From positions 20,613 through 84,612 of IMG/VR virus record IMGVR_UViG_3300008267_000018: a stretch of DNA of 64,000 bases; one strand, written 5' to 3'. The DNA comes from a virus. A program made the translations under genes and the position numbers. Positions 1-8,203 of the stretch are shown here, piece by piece. The notes under the pieces are model-generated. The model had not been told where the DNA came from and made no database searches. It saw only the letters and a program-made list of their open reading frames with translations. Every line of letters starts with the position of its first letter. Position 1 is the stretch's first letter.

Positions 1-58
1 GCGTGTTGATTTCCAGCTGCAGATTAAAGTCATCTACTGCGTGGTTGTGACAACTCAT
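1..58 (-). CDS. partial hypothetical protein, N-terminus only
   Basis: An ATG at position 58 opens a reading frame that runs off the left edge of the window; 19 codons are visible, beginning MSCHNHAVDDFNLQLEI. It follows the Gp157-like gene by 34 nt in the same direction, so it is probably the next gene of the same early operon. Too little is visible to assign a family. Confidence 0.45.
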   Translation of the reverse strand, partial: MSCHNHAVDDFNLQLEINT

Positions 59-92
59 CTTGATGTGAGCATCTTCCAAATCAGAAGGAGCT

Positions 93-794
93 TCAATCTT
101 TTGGTAGAAGGTCTCCGGGATATTCGGATGCATCCAGCTCCACCCTTGGCTCGGAGTAGATGCGGCTTGTGCGTACCGCGTATTCTTGAGTGACTTTGAC
201 TCCGCTTGGGAGGGACTGACCGGCTTCGTACGCATTGCGGATGGCATCGAGATTTGGGAGTACTTCGTGTTTAGTTTTGGGTTCAGTCCTTTCAGCAAGG
301 ACTTCCCCTGTCATTGAACGTACCACAACATGCTTGGTCGTGGTGGTTTCTTGCTCAATGCAATACAGCTGTCGTTCTTCTGAGTTCCAAAACTCTGGAT
401 CGGACGTGATCTCAACGGTGAGATCCCTCTTCTTGGTTAGCGTAAACTGATAGTTCCTGCCCTGAATCTTATTAGATTCTTGTGGCAGGGAACGCCTGAG
501 CCAACTGATCAAACCCTTGAGGGATCGCAGTTGGGATTCATGATGACGTTTGGCCTGGGCAATGAGTTCCCCTTCTTTCTTGATGCGCTCAAGAGCATCC
601 TCATGGGCCGCCATAGCGTAATAGATACGGTCGACCTTCTCTGAACGGAGAGAGGCACAGGCCTCCAGCTCAGCTTGCGCCAGTTCCTGGGACTCAGGAG
701 TGAGGAGAGGAAGACTACGTTCCAGGGCACCATAGTGCTCGTAGAGTTTGAGAATGTTTAGATCCTTGAGTTTAACCTGTGTGATTTGAGTCAT
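93..794 (-). CDS. Gp157-like helical/beta early phage protein
   Basis: 233 aa. The first ~110 residues are predicted to be a long charged helical region (KRHHESQLRSLKGLISWLRR near residues 83-102). They are followed by NKIQGRNYQFTLTKKRDLTV, the helix-then-beta layout of the siphovirus Gp157 family (PF05565). That family is common beside phage recombination/replication genes and its molecular role is unsettled. The start is ATG at 794. The leader contains CAACTC and no Shine-Dalgarno, as for most minus-strand genes here. The C-terminal 90 residues, with a TTTTKHVVVRSMTGE strand, extend beyond the usual family length. Assignment is by pattern only. Confidence 0.55.
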   Translation of the reverse strand: MTQITQVKLKDLNILKLYEHYGALERSLPLLTPESQELAQAELEACASLRSEKVDRIYYAMAAHEDALERIKKEGELIAQAKRHHESQLRSLKGLISWLRRSLPQESNKIQGRNYQFTLTKKRDLTVEITSDPEFWNSEERQLYCIEQETTTTKHVVVRSMTGEVLAERTEPKTKHEVLPNLDAIRNAYEAGQSLPSGVKVTQEYAVRTSRIYSEPRVELDASEYPGDLLPKD

Positions 795-809
795 GGCTGT
801 TCAATTGAA

Positions 810-995
810 TCAGAGTTGACTGTTTAGTTTTTGCATGCGTTTTGTATAACGCTTTGCTTCACGTTCACGCATGCGTCTGTATTCTCGTGTTGACATTTGA
901 ACTGGCTTGTAATTTCCAGCATCACCACCAATAGCTTTTGTTTGTTGTTCTAAAAAACGATCAAGGCTAACCCGAGGATCAAGATCAAAGGACAT
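810..995 (-). CDS. small hypothetical protein, very basic C-terminus
   Basis: 61 aa; the second half (REYRRMREREAKRYTKRMQK) is strongly basic and probably one helix, suggesting nucleic-acid contact. It lies 3 nt after the 37-aa membrane peptide gene (999-1112) and is probably translated with it. Family not recognised. Confidence 0.6.
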   Translation of the reverse strand: MSFDLDPRVSLDRFLEQQTKAIGGDAGNYKPVQMSTREYRRMREREAKRYTKRMQKLNSQL

Positions 996-998
996 TGC

Positions 999-1112
999 TT
1001 AATTAAAACAAGATTGAACTTTATTTAGTGCATAGGCCAGCAATGCTGCGGCTGCTGTCCAAAGAATATCTTTCATTACCGGAAGTACGGCAGCAAACAA
1101 GGATTCAAACAT
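999..1112 (-). CDS. 37-aa single-span membrane peptide
   Basis: ATG at 1112, TAA at 999-1001. The peptide is hydrophobic with one probable membrane span, roughly residues 5-30 (ILWTAAAALLAYAL), and a short charged tail. The leader carries ACACTCAACTC directly before ATG, the signature of early genes in this window. A covarying hairpin (1143-1160) lies 31 nt upstream, the same spacing as for eight other genes, which supports this start. The size would suit a small membrane toxin or host-modifying peptide, but nothing proves that. Confidence 0.6.
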   Translation of the reverse strand: MFESLFAAVLPVMKDILWTAAAALLAYALNKVQSCFN

Positions 1113-1142
1113 GAGTTGAGTGTATGGTTGGCGGTCAGTTTT

Positions 1143-1160
1143 ACGTCATGACCAGGACGT
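1143..1160 (-). promoter_or_regulatory. recurrent 5'-UTR hairpin, copy 1
   Basis: ACGTC/GACGT 5-bp stem with an 8-nt loop, followed in the mRNA by TAAAACTG. It lies 31 nt before the ATG of the 37-aa membrane peptide and just after the stop of the preceding gene. Confidence 0.6.
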
Positions 1161-1164
1161 TAGA

Positions 1165-1491
1165 TCACTCTGGTTTAGTCAGCAGTTCTTTGATAGCTTG
1201 GATTTCATCCATCAAGTCCTGGCGACTATATAACGTGAGTGAATCATAGGAACGCTCCACGATTTTTTCAGGGGCTTCAGTCTTCTGGATAATGCGAGCC
1301 TCATCATTGACATCGTACGTAACAGTCTCGTACATTCTCCAGATCACATCATGGGGCCAACCATTGAGGTCTACGTTTTCCTCAAGTGATGCACGAATGA
1401 GTGCATGCATTGTCTTGAAAAGAAACGTAGCCTTATCCTCAAAGATCTCAAGGTAACGATCTTCGTCAAGGCCGTAAGTGTCAATCGACAT
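1165..1491 (-). CDS. hypothetical protein, 108 aa, acidic
   Basis: Start chosen at ATG 1491 (MSIDTYGLDEDRYLEIFEDK), which overlaps the upstream stop by 11 nt. A TTG nine bases further upstream is less likely. The protein is mostly helical and acidic, with no recognised domain. It is part of a chain of overlapping small genes 1165-2743 that are probably cotranslated. Confidence 0.6.
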   Translation of the reverse strand: MSIDTYGLDEDRYLEIFEDKATFLFKTMHALIRASLEENVDLNGWPHDVIWRMYETVTYDVNDEARIIQKTEAPEKIVERSYDSLTLYSRQDLMDEIQAIKELLTKPE

Positions 1492-1672
1492 AGCAGTCAA
1501 GTGCGTTGGTTAATGCTTCAATGATAAAGGATTTTTGTCCTTTTTCACCAAGGTTTGTCCAGTATTCAAGATCTGGATCAGCATCATCCCACTCAATGCG
1601 GATGATGCAACCACCATCTTCTTCGTCAATCACAGTCACTTGCAACTTGTTTACCCAATTCGTGTTCAACAT
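1481..1672 (-). CDS. small acidic hypothetical protein, 63 aa
   Basis: Predicted beta-rich first half (KLQVTVIDEEDGGCIIRIEW) then a helix; pI clearly acidic. It overlaps the upstream gene by 47 nt in another frame and the downstream gene by 11 nt, a compact early-gene arrangement. Not recognised. Confidence 0.55.
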   Translation of the reverse strand: MLNTNWVNKLQVTVIDEEDGGCIIRIEWDDADPDLEYWTNLGEKGQKSFIIEALTNALDCYVD

Positions 1673-1811
1673 GAGCTTTTAATACCTCTTCGACATAGTC
1701 TTCTTGGTGCATCCTAAGTTCTGCGCCAAGTTTTACAAGACCCCAGTGGGTATCTTGATCTAGTTCAAGATCGTAACGGATTGTTGTTTTGGTGTGTAAG
1801 TTGTGCTTCAT
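1626..1811 (-). CDS. small hypothetical protein, 61 aa
   Basis: The sequence LELDQDTHWGLVKLGAELR followed by a second helix with EDYVEEVLKAHVEHEL resembles a ribbon-helix-helix type layout (short strand, two helices), but the match is weak. The start ATG at 1811 overlaps the stop of the 311-aa gene by 4 nt (ATGA), showing translational coupling. Could be a small regulator; otherwise unknown. Confidence 0.5.
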   Translation of the reverse strand: MKHNLHTKTTIRYDLELDQDTHWGLVKLGAELRMHQEDYVEEVLKAHVEHELGKQVASDCD

Positions 1812-2743
1812 TTCTTTTTGATTGCGGATTGCAGTTGTGACAATGCAGTACCAGGAAATGGTACATAGCCTGCCTCCATCATATTGAAAAACAAATCCCA
1901 GGCATGCCCTTGGTTGAATACCTCCGTTGGTTTGTACGTACGCCAGTGAGTCAATGGAGCCTGAGCACCAGACTTGGTATGCAGAAGTACAAACTTACCA
2001 TCACTGATGTGATCCTGAGGAGGTGCATACCACCATGCCACACACTTATCAGGTGTACCACTGGGCAATGCATTACGCACCTCAGTCCGCTTGCACAGCA
2101 GCTCACGGTATTTATGGAACCAAGTCAGGTGGATGCACCAGGGCTTGAATCCTTCGATCTCTTGTCGGAACAAATCCAAGTTGTTGAGCTGACGTTGAAA
2201 GGACCCGCATGAACAGAAAGGTTCAGGGACTTTGGACTCAGCTTGGTCCTCCACCAAGTCAGCGTCCATATCAATGGGCCGATTTGGAGCCCGCAACCCG
2301 TCCGGCGCAACCAAATGCCCCAGGTCCGTTTGGTCATTCTGGAGAAGAGCGATGACTTTATTGGGGTCAGATAAATGAATGAACTTGTCTGCCCAGTGTT
2401 GTTGGAGCTTGGCATTGGAAGTCAGGTGTCCGAGTGCGTGTGAGTAGTTCCAGCCCTTAAACATAACGTAAGCATTGTTATGCCATACACTAGGGCCACG
2501 GTAATTAGGACCAAGGTAAGAAAAGAAGTCTTTGAGTCGGTGAGTATACTGCTGGAACGCTGTCTTGATCAACGTCCGTTCATAAGCCTGCTCACTACCA
2601 TCACAACGCACCACAACACAATTGTCATCTCGCAGATAAATGCCAGAGATTTCGGTGTCATCAAAGTCTGCATACGCACGACGAATGTTGGACCGTGAAT
2701 AGATGAGGGCTTGAGCTGAGTTGAGTTCGGTTTGGAGTTGCAT
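1808..2743 (-). CDS. SWIM-type zinc-finger-like hypothetical protein
   Basis: 311 aa. Around residues 180-215 it reads PFCSCGSFQRQLNN...FKPWCIHL. This is CxC followed ~23 residues later by CxH, the ligand pattern of SWIM zinc fingers, which mediate nucleic-acid or protein contacts. The rest is aromatic-rich and not recognised. The leader before ATG 2743 contains CTAACTCAACTCAG and no Shine-Dalgarno. It heads the overlapping gene chain 1165-2743. Confidence 0.55.
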   Translation of the reverse strand: MQLQTELNSAQALIYSRSNIRRAYADFDDTEISGIYLRDDNCVVVRCDGSEQAYERTLIKTAFQQYTHRLKDFFSYLGPNYRGPSVWHNNAYVMFKGWNYSHALGHLTSNAKLQQHWADKFIHLSDPNKVIALLQNDQTDLGHLVAPDGLRAPNRPIDMDADLVEDQAESKVPEPFCSCGSFQRQLNNLDLFRQEIEGFKPWCIHLTWFHKYRELLCKRTEVRNALPSGTPDKCVAWWYAPPQDHISDGKFVLLHTKSGAQAPLTHWRTYKPTEVFNQGHAWDLFFNMMEAGYVPFPGTALSQLQSAIKKK

Positions 2744-2757
2744 GAGTCTGAGTTGAG

Positions 2758-2961
2758 TTAGATGAAGAGATCAGCGTCCTGGTCCCTGTCGTGAAGTGTA
2801 TCACGATACTTGGTCCGCTTGTAGGCCAAGCGCGCCATCCGATACGTTCCGTAAAGAACGCCAGCCCAGCATACAGGACTACCAATGGCCAAGGCAACCA
2901 CTCCTGCTATGGCAGCAGTTGCGGCACCATCTTTGATTGCAGCTTTTTCTTCAGGTTTCAT
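2758..2961 (-). CDS. small membrane protein, 67 aa
   Basis: A helical hydrophobic stretch (residues 11-38, ATAAIAGVVALAIGS then CWAGVLYG) forms one or two short membrane spans. It is followed by a basic then acidic tail. It is the first minus-strand gene left of the divergent region with the plus-strand gene at 3041. Unknown role. Confidence 0.55.
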   Translation of the reverse strand: MKPEEKAAIKDGAATAAIAGVVALAIGSPVCWAGVLYGTYRMARLAYKRTKYRDTLHDRDQDADLFI

Positions 2962-3001
2962 TTGTGATTGTTAATACATTTTGAAGTTTTGATCTAGGGT
3001 T

Positions 3002-3007
3002 TACTAT
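3002..3007 (+). promoter_or_regulatory. candidate -10 box TACTAT
   Basis: TACTAT lies 33 nt before the only plus-strand gene of the early block (3041). No convincing -35 is seen. Confidence 0.35.
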
Positions 3008-3040
3008 AGATGTAACCTATGGATGCCAACTGAATAAGCC

Positions 3041-3292
3041 ATGGAAGAAATCAAATACGTACCATTAACTAAATTTCAAATTGAACCAACGCTTGATGAT
3101 AAGTTTTGGCTAGAAAAAATCAAACGATCAATTGAAGATTGCAATTCAGTAAGTACCTTAAAAGAAATGGCGACCTTGCTTGCGCAGATCGCCACTCAAC
3201 GTCAAGGTGTGATTAGGGGATTAGTACAAGACATGTTTATTTTTAACGGCATTGCAATCAATCAAGATGACATTGCCAACCCTCCGACTTAG
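3041..3292 (+). CDS. isolated plus-strand hypothetical protein, 83 aa
   Basis: This is the only plus-strand gene in the first 23 kb. The protein (start MEEIKYVPLTKFQIEPTLDD) is mostly helical, with a regular LKEMATLLAQIATQRQGVIR segment, and has no recognised domain. It has its own candidate -10 box at 3002. Its last 35 nt are tail-to-tail with the HNH gene on the other strand, so both C-termini are encoded by the same DNA. Expression opposite to the early operon suggests separate timing. Confidence 0.6.
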   Translation: MEEIKYVPLTKFQIEPTLDDKFWLEKIKRSIEDCNSVSTLKEMATLLAQIATQRQGVIRGLVQDMFIFNGIAINQDDIANPPT

Positions 3293-3707
3293 CTTCTGCA
3301 ATTAAACGAAAAACGGTTCTTTTGTTGTAACCAACATGTTTTGCAATCACATGGACAGCAGTACCTTCTTGTTTCATTTTTAAAATTGTTTTTCTTGTTT
3401 CAAAAGTACATTTTTTTGGATGGGTTCCATGGCGCTTTTTATTGTTCATATCATTTAAATTATCTAATTGTGTTCCAAGTTTTAAATGAAGTGGATTGCA
3501 ACACAATCGTACATCGCATACATGCATAACAACTTTCCCTTTAGGAATAGGACCATAAAAATGCGAGTAAGTCCACCTATGGGCTAGTCTACTCACAGGG
3601 TTTGTAGGCATTTGGCCATAGCCTGCACCCATAGTAGAGCCAAGAAAAGGCCAGCATGAAGCTGGCCCGCCCTCAGAATCAATGAGACTGAGAAAATAAT
3701 AACTCAC
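3258..3707 (-). CDS. HNH homing endonuclease with C-terminal HTH
   Basis: 149 aa. Residues ~40-80 (LAHRWTYSHFYGPIPKGKVV, MHVCDVRLCCNPLHL) match the HNH_3 fold: an H before the core, a second H in the VMHVCD segment and N in CCNPLHL. The last ~40 residues (MKQEGTAVHVIAKHVGYNKR) form a helix-turn-helix for DNA binding. GTG start at 3707 overlaps the stop of the DUF5895-like gene. Unlike three other HNH genes here, no duplicated 3' end of the neighbour is visible downstream. Instead it meets the plus-strand gene 3041-3292. Confidence 0.8.
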   Translation of the reverse strand: MSYYFLSLIDSEGGPASCWPFLGSTMGAGYGQMPTNPVSRLAHRWTYSHFYGPIPKGKVVMHVCDVRLCCNPLHLKLGTQLDNLNDMNNKKRHGTHPKKCTFETRKTILKMKQEGTAVHVIAKHVGYNKRTVFRLIAEAKSEGWQCHLD

Positions 3708-4720
3708 AAGCTATTGTCCTCCCCAGTTAAAAGGTCACGAGAAGGTAATGCCTTGACTTCTACTTCATTCAATGTACGAGACACTGGAAGAACCTGCACG
3801 CCTTCTTTCATTCCATATGCTCCATTAAGTTTTTGAGCATCTTGTTTAGCATGGATGTTAATGTAATCACTGAACAGTTCCTGGAACTTCCAAGTAGATT
3901 CACGATCTTCATCAGGAATCGACATGCGATTCAAAGATTCGACCGCCTCTTCTTGGTTGCTGTAACCAGGAATGTCAAAAGATTCAATTGCACAGATCTC
4001 AACGTTGTTGGCTCCGCGCATCTCATTGGCAAGTACTGGAGCAAATACGGTAGTTGCATAGAACTTTTCATTAAAGCTCAGCGGTACTTCAGCATCCAGT
4101 GCTTTGCTCAAGCACTTGGACATTTCCTTTTCGTACAGCTTGACCTTGTCGCTAACGTCAGTACCATTCAATCCCTTTAGTGTAAGCACCATCGGAATCT
4201 TGTGGGCACGCTTGTTGTCCTGCGTAAGGATATACACCAGGTACTTTGTACGTACACTGTACTTACGCTTGTACATCTCACCTTTGCTGTTGGCAAGATC
4301 AGATGCAATCTTGTCAGCCTCAAACAATTCCTTGGTACTGGGATCATCAAACGTACCAATCGTCTGCCTCATCCCCGTGGTTTCCTCAACCATGAGGGGA
4401 GAACGTAGAAGGATTTGAATACGAGGCTCAACAAAATTGAGTCCTTCTTCCACTGAAGTGTTGGGAGCCATGCCGAAAGTTTGCTTGTAGTTCCAGATAA
4501 CTGAACCTTTAGCAAACTGATCTTCAGTGGCACTCCATCCGCAAGTGTCCAGATCTGAGTTCCGCACGAACCAACCTCTAGTCTTGGACTTGTTGAGGGG
4601 CTGGATAGTAACGAGGTTCTGGTACCCCGAAACAAATTCTTTGGATTGAAAAAGTTTGAAAGAATCGAGGCCACGTGTAGCAAGCGCAGAAGTTTTCTTC
4701 GTAGTCATGGAAGCAGTCAT
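3704..4720 (-). CDS. DUF5895-like protein next to SSB/DNA polymerase
   Basis: 338 aa (an alternative ATG at 4708 gives 334). It contains TRGWFVRNSDLDTCGW near residues 47-62 and a long mixed alpha/beta body. The overall look resembles DUF5895 proteins of cyanobacteria and their phages. I name that family with limited confidence. It lies in the replication cluster with SSB and Pol A, so a DNA-metabolism role is plausible but not shown. A recurrent hairpin sits 35 nt upstream of the start. Confidence 0.5.
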   Translation of the reverse strand: MTASMTTKKTSALATRGLDSFKLFQSKEFVSGYQNLVTIQPLNKSKTRGWFVRNSDLDTCGWSATEDQFAKGSVIWNYKQTFGMAPNTSVEEGLNFVEPRIQILLRSPLMVEETTGMRQTIGTFDDPSTKELFEADKIASDLANSKGEMYKRKYSVRTKYLVYILTQDNKRAHKIPMVLTLKGLNGTDVSDKVKLYEKEMSKCLSKALDAEVPLSFNEKFYATTVFAPVLANEMRGANNVEICAIESFDIPGYSNQEEAVESLNRMSIPDEDRESTWKFQELFSDYINIHAKQDAQKLNGAYGMKEGVQVLPVSRTLNEVEVKALPSRDLLTGEDNSL

Positions 4721-4754
4721 GATGTGTTCAGGGTTTGGGCGTGGACGCTTTTAA

Positions 4755-4769
4755 CGCCATCCCGAGGCG
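4755..4769 (-). promoter_or_regulatory. recurrent 5'-UTR hairpin, copy 2
   Basis: CGCC/GGCG stem with a 7-nt loop, followed by TTAAAAGC in the mRNA. The stem sequence differs completely from the other copies while pairing is kept. It lies 35 nt before ATG 4720. Confidence 0.6.
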
Positions 4770-4774
4770 GTGAT

Positions 4775-5014
4775 CTATGCTAGATCCTTGCAGGCATCTG
4801 CGTCATAAAGAGCGCGTGCTTTTGACAAAGCTTCACGTTCATCAATGGTTTCCTGGAACGCAGAGTAGATACTGTCTTCGTGGTAACCACAACCCTTCAT
4901 AAACATTACGAAGTGCTCAAGGATCTCATCAGTAGTAACACCATCGCTTTGGAATACGATGGTGTAATCTTCTTCTTCCAAAGTAAACTTCATCCGTTGA
5001 TCAGCTTTTGACAT
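4775..5014 (-). CDS. hypothetical acidic protein, 79 aa
   Basis: Start taken as ATG 5014 (MSKADQRMKFTLEEEDYTIV), overlapping the upstream stop by 14 nt; the longer frame would extend far into the neighbour. The pattern is one strand pair then helices. No family recognised. Confidence 0.55.
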   Translation of the reverse strand: MSKADQRMKFTLEEEDYTIVFQSDGVTTDEILEHFVMFMKGCGYHEDSIYSAFQETIDEREALSKARALYDADACKDLA

Positions 5015-5225
5015 TGGTTTTCTCATTGTTAGATTCAAGCTGAAGCTTGCGTGCTTCAGTAAAAATTTCTGCAATTAAATAAGAAGACCTGGCGAGTGTT
5101 GCAACTGTTTGCGCAAACTCTTCTCCGCTTTGTTCTTTGTCTTGGAAAAAAGTGTTTATGTTTTCCATGAAAAACTCATAAGCCATTGCATCAAGAAGGC
5201 TTAGGTTGGTAATTTCAAGTGACAT
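5001..5225 (-). CDS. hypothetical protein, 74 aa
   Basis: All-helical small protein (LSLLDAMAYEFFMENINTFF), located between SSB and the 79-aa gene and overlapping the latter by 14 nt. Probably cotranscribed with SSB. Function unknown. Confidence 0.55.
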   Translation of the reverse strand: MSLEITNLSLLDAMAYEFFMENINTFFQDKEQSGEEFAQTVATLARSSYLIAEIFTEARKLQLESNNEKTNVKS

Positions 5226-5230
5226 GGTAA

Positions 5231-6046
5231 TCAGAAAGGAACTTCTTCGAGGTTGGGAGCAGAACCGTATTGACCAGGGAGTTCAGGTAGGCCACCTCCC
5301 GATGCTTGGTTCCAAGGATCAGTTGATTCTTCTAATGTGCGACCACCCCAAAGAGTAGACACATTCTCCGGCGTGCTTACCGTAGTCTGTGATTTGATTT
5401 CCCTTGGCTGATCATTCACATTTCCTTTGGGTGCAAGGGTCATGTTTACCAATTGAATCTTGGTTTGAACACGCTTTTCATTTGTGGTTTGATCGGTCCA
5501 CGCATCAGTAACAAGCCGACCTTTAATGGTAAGACCCACGCCTTTACGCGTAAAGTTCACCAACAGTTCTGCGTTGTTCAACTTATCTTCATGCGAGTTG
5601 ATCGCATAAAAGTTAAAGAGATCAGCTTGGTTACGACCAGTGCTAACCGACAACGTTTGGTTGCAGATCATCAAGCCAGTTGATGTGGTCTTGAATGCAC
5701 GTGCATCTTCACGGTCAATGTCTTTAACACAGCGACCAGCAAGGATCACATCATTGATGATTGGAAACTCATCATTGACCTGGTGGATAATTCCACCATG
5801 AAGTGAATGTGTTTTGGATTCAAGATCATAACGAATCTTGGCGCCATAAATAAACACCAAAGATTTTTCTTTCAGCCTGGAGAAACGCTCAGCAGTTTTG
5901 CCATAGACATTGAGTTGAATTGGAGTTGGTGCTTTGTTTCCTACGGGAGGAAGCAGTACCATGCAACGCATGGCAGTAGAGGATGCGCTGATGTAAACCT
6001 CGCGTGGAGTTTCATTCAGCTGAGCACAAACGCAGACGTGATTCAT
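5231..6046 (-). CDS. ssb: single-stranded DNA-binding protein with two OB-like halves
   Basis: 271 aa. Residues 1-95 and ~100-200 each look like an OB fold of the SSB family (IQLNVYGKTAERF in the first, VILAGRCVKDIDR opening the second). After a Gly/Ser/Pro-rich linker it ends in LEEVPF, matching the acidic hydrophobic SSB tip (consensus DDDIPF) that recruits replication proteins. Bacterial SSB has one OB per chain (~170 aa), so this is a tandem version. Its position next to DNA polymerase and the family-typical tail make the role clear. A recurrent hairpin lies 34 nt before ATG 6046. Confidence 0.82.
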   Translation of the reverse strand: MNHVCVCAQLNETPREVYISASSTAMRCMVLLPPVGNKAPTPIQLNVYGKTAERFSRLKEKSLVFIYGAKIRYDLESKTHSLHGGIIHQVNDEFPIINDVILAGRCVKDIDREDARAFKTTSTGLMICNQTLSVSTGRNQADLFNFYAINSHEDKLNNAELLVNFTRKGVGLTIKGRLVTDAWTDQTTNEKRVQTKIQLVNMTLAPKGNVNDQPREIKSQTTVSTPENVSTLWGGRTLEESTDPWNQASGGGLPELPGQYGSAPNLEEVPF

Positions 6047-6079
6047 TAACTTGAGAAGTTAGGTGTTAAGGCAGTTTAA

Positions 6080-6095
6080 CGTCATACCTGGGACG
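6080..6095 (-). promoter_or_regulatory. recurrent 5'-UTR hairpin, copy 3
   Basis: CGTC/GACG stem, 8-nt loop, then TTAAACTGCC in the mRNA; 34 nt before the ssb start. Confidence 0.6.
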
Positions 6096-6109
6096 AATCA
6101 AACAAATAC

Positions 6110-7975
6110 TCAGTGAGTCTCAGCCCAACTGTACCCAATCCTAGAGTCGCCTTCAATCTTGCAACGAAAATTAAAGAAGTCTCCAGCAGCTGGGAAAGCA
6201 ATCATAGCCTGCTCCCTGATTTGATTTGTGTACACAGGATTACAAACAAGTTGAATCTCATCATGGACCATCAAGACTTGCTCCCAATCCTTGCCGTGCA
6301 CCAAGCCAAGGTTCTGTTCAATGTTGTTGTGAATGGTTACAACAACTTGCTTCATGATGATTGCACCAGCTGATTGCAATAAAACATTCAATCCTTTAAA
6401 CGCAGAACGGCAATGCAACGTACGTTTATCTAATCCATATAAATAGTTGCGTGTTGAAATGTTGTTTTCAATCTCACGCTTTAATCTTTTCAATGCTGGC
6501 ACGCCATCCATGAATGAATTGATTGCAGTACTTCCTAGTTTGCGCAGAACAAATTCATCTTTTTCATTCGGATCAATAATCGTACCAGCCTTGACTGATC
6601 CACATCCATACAACATTCCATACAGCAAACGCTTACTGATGTCCCTGGTCTCTACGCCAAATTGTTTTTGGTTGTAGATATGAATGTCACCAGTTGGATC
6701 TGTTACAAGTTCTGCATACTCACCGTTATCCCAAATTGCTAAGTACCCGGCAAGGCACCTAAGCTCCAAAGCTTTAGCATCGATCCCAATAAGATCCCAA
6801 CCATCAGGAGCATGGAATAGTGAACGGCATTCTTTTCCATAAGGTGAATAACCTGCTGGCACCTGGCCCATGTTTGGTGATCGGTGTGCACAACGACCCG
6901 TAATGCATCCGTTGGTAATCACGTCACCATGCATCCGTCCGTTCTCATTGTTGACAAGCTTGAGCCAAGCATTGTTACCATCAGCAATCTGACCAAGACG
7001 TTTCTTGATCAGCATGTATTCAGCTAATGGCTTCGCTTCTGCATACGGAAGTGCTCCGAGTATATCGTCATCAAGAGTTGGATTGCCTTTCTCAGTAGTT
7101 TTCTCTGGAACCCACCCGTATTTTTGTTGTAAGCGATCAACAATTTGCGCACGAGATCCAGGATTAAATTCTTCGTACGTGACTTTAATAAACGGCTCGC
7201 CCTTGACATACCCACGTTTAGTGTTGTTGACCTTTGGGACAAAGACCGTTTCATGTTTGATGGGCGGGAAGATTTGTTTCAGATGTTTAACAAGTTCCTC
7301 TTCCTTTGCTCGGAGATCATCCACCAAATCAATAGCAGCATCCACATCGAAAGGAATACCCGCTCTAATTTGTCGGTTAATCGCCAAGGCAAAGTCATGC
7401 TCAAGCTTGAGCGCAGCTTGCTGGTAGTTCTGCTTGACGGTATGCTCCCAAAGTTTCTTTGTGACTTGAACGTCCTGGACACAGTAGTCCAACATCTCCT
7501 GGGAATACTCTTTGAAATCTTTGAAGTCAATCTTGTGATCAGCGAGACGCCAACCCCAGGCTTTGAGCGAAGCTGAACCCCGCAAGTTCTTTGGAACCTG
7601 CGGATATTGTTCGATGTCAAGGTCATAGAGAAGTTCTTTGGGCCAGATGAGTCGTGTGCAGATGAGTGTGTCAATGACACGTGCGTTGTGTTTGAATTCG
7701 GGATACAGCTTTTCTAATACTGGTAGGTCATAGAAGATCACGTTGTGGCCAATGAGTACATCAGCGGTTGCCAGATGATCAAGAGCAGCAGCAATACGAT
7801 CAGGCCCATAAGTAAAAGTTTGTTGGGCTGTGATGTCATGAATGACAATGCAATGGGTCAGTGTGACCTTGTCATAAAGATTATTAGTCTCAATGTCAAA
7901 GATCAGCCAACGCTCATTTACGGAATCGGGCTTCATCTTGAATTGAGAGTTCTTCGCGAGAAAGGTCTTCGTCAT
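6110..7975 (-). CDS. polA: T7-type family A DNA polymerase with 3'-5' exonuclease
   Basis: 621 aa. Exonuclease domain, residues ~20-180: Exo I with D27 and E29 (LIFDIET), Exo II around IGHNVIFYD, Exo III Y164-D168. Polymerase domain: motif A with D399 in GIDAKALELR, motif B R444-K448-Y452-Y456 (RDISKRLLYGMLYG), and motif C H571-D572-E573. All catalytic acids are present. The O-helix carries Tyr at 452, as in T7 polymerase, rather than the Phe of E. coli Pol I. Starts at ATG 7975 or 7939; both overlap the upstream gene. This is the replicative polymerase; no primase-helicase is in the window. Confidence 0.97.
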   Translation of the reverse strand: MTKTFLAKNSQFKMKPDSVNERWLIFDIETNNLYDKVTLTHCIVIHDITAQQTFTYGPDRIAAALDHLATADVLIGHNVIFYDLPVLEKLYPEFKHNARVIDTLICTRLIWPKELLYDLDIEQYPQVPKNLRGSASLKAWGWRLADHKIDFKDFKEYSQEMLDYCVQDVQVTKKLWEHTVKQNYQQAALKLEHDFALAINRQIRAGIPFDVDAAIDLVDDLRAKEEELVKHLKQIFPPIKHETVFVPKVNNTKRGYVKGEPFIKVTYEEFNPGSRAQIVDRLQQKYGWVPEKTTEKGNPTLDDDILGALPYAEAKPLAEYMLIKKRLGQIADGNNAWLKLVNNENGRMHGDVITNGCITGRCAHRSPNMGQVPAGYSPYGKECRSLFHAPDGWDLIGIDAKALELRCLAGYLAIWDNGEYAELVTDPTGDIHIYNQKQFGVETRDISKRLLYGMLYGCGSVKAGTIIDPNEKDEFVLRKLGSTAINSFMDGVPALKRLKREIENNISTRNYLYGLDKRTLHCRSAFKGLNVLLQSAGAIIMKQVVVTIHNNIEQNLGLVHGKDWEQVLMVHDEIQLVCNPVYTNQIREQAMIAFPAAGDFFNFRCKIEGDSRIGYSWAETH

Positions 7976-8147
7976 TCTTGTTAATCCACGTCAAGACTTG
8001 CTGTGCACCCGCACGATACGGATGAGAGAAGATCTTGTTAAGAGCTACGTCAGAGTCTAACGGAATTAATTCAAATGAATTGGATTGGTTGCACGCAGTT
8101 ATTGCGTGAGGTAATCCATCTTTCCATGTAGCAATGACGTAGCTCAT
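7914..8147 (-). CDS. hypothetical protein upstream of DNA polymerase, 77 aa
   Basis: Begins MSYVIATWKDGLPHAITACN and has no recognised family. It overlaps the 5' end of the polymerase gene by up to 62 nt in a different frame, so the two are probably translationally coupled. Confidence 0.55.
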   Translation of the reverse strand: MSYVIATWKDGLPHAITACNQSNSFELIPLDSDVALNKIFSHPYRAGAQQVLTWINKNDEDLSREELSIQDEARFRK

Positions 8148-8203
8148 CGGAATAAAACAAGAACGGTCAGATGTTAACCGATCTATTTAATTATGCAAGT
8201 ATC

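Noticed and set aside
3258-4720. A duplicated 3' end behind the HNH gene at 3258, as in the three other cases
   Set aside because: Downstream sequence was searched for a copy of the end DLLTGEDNSL; only the plus-strand gene 3041-3292 is there.
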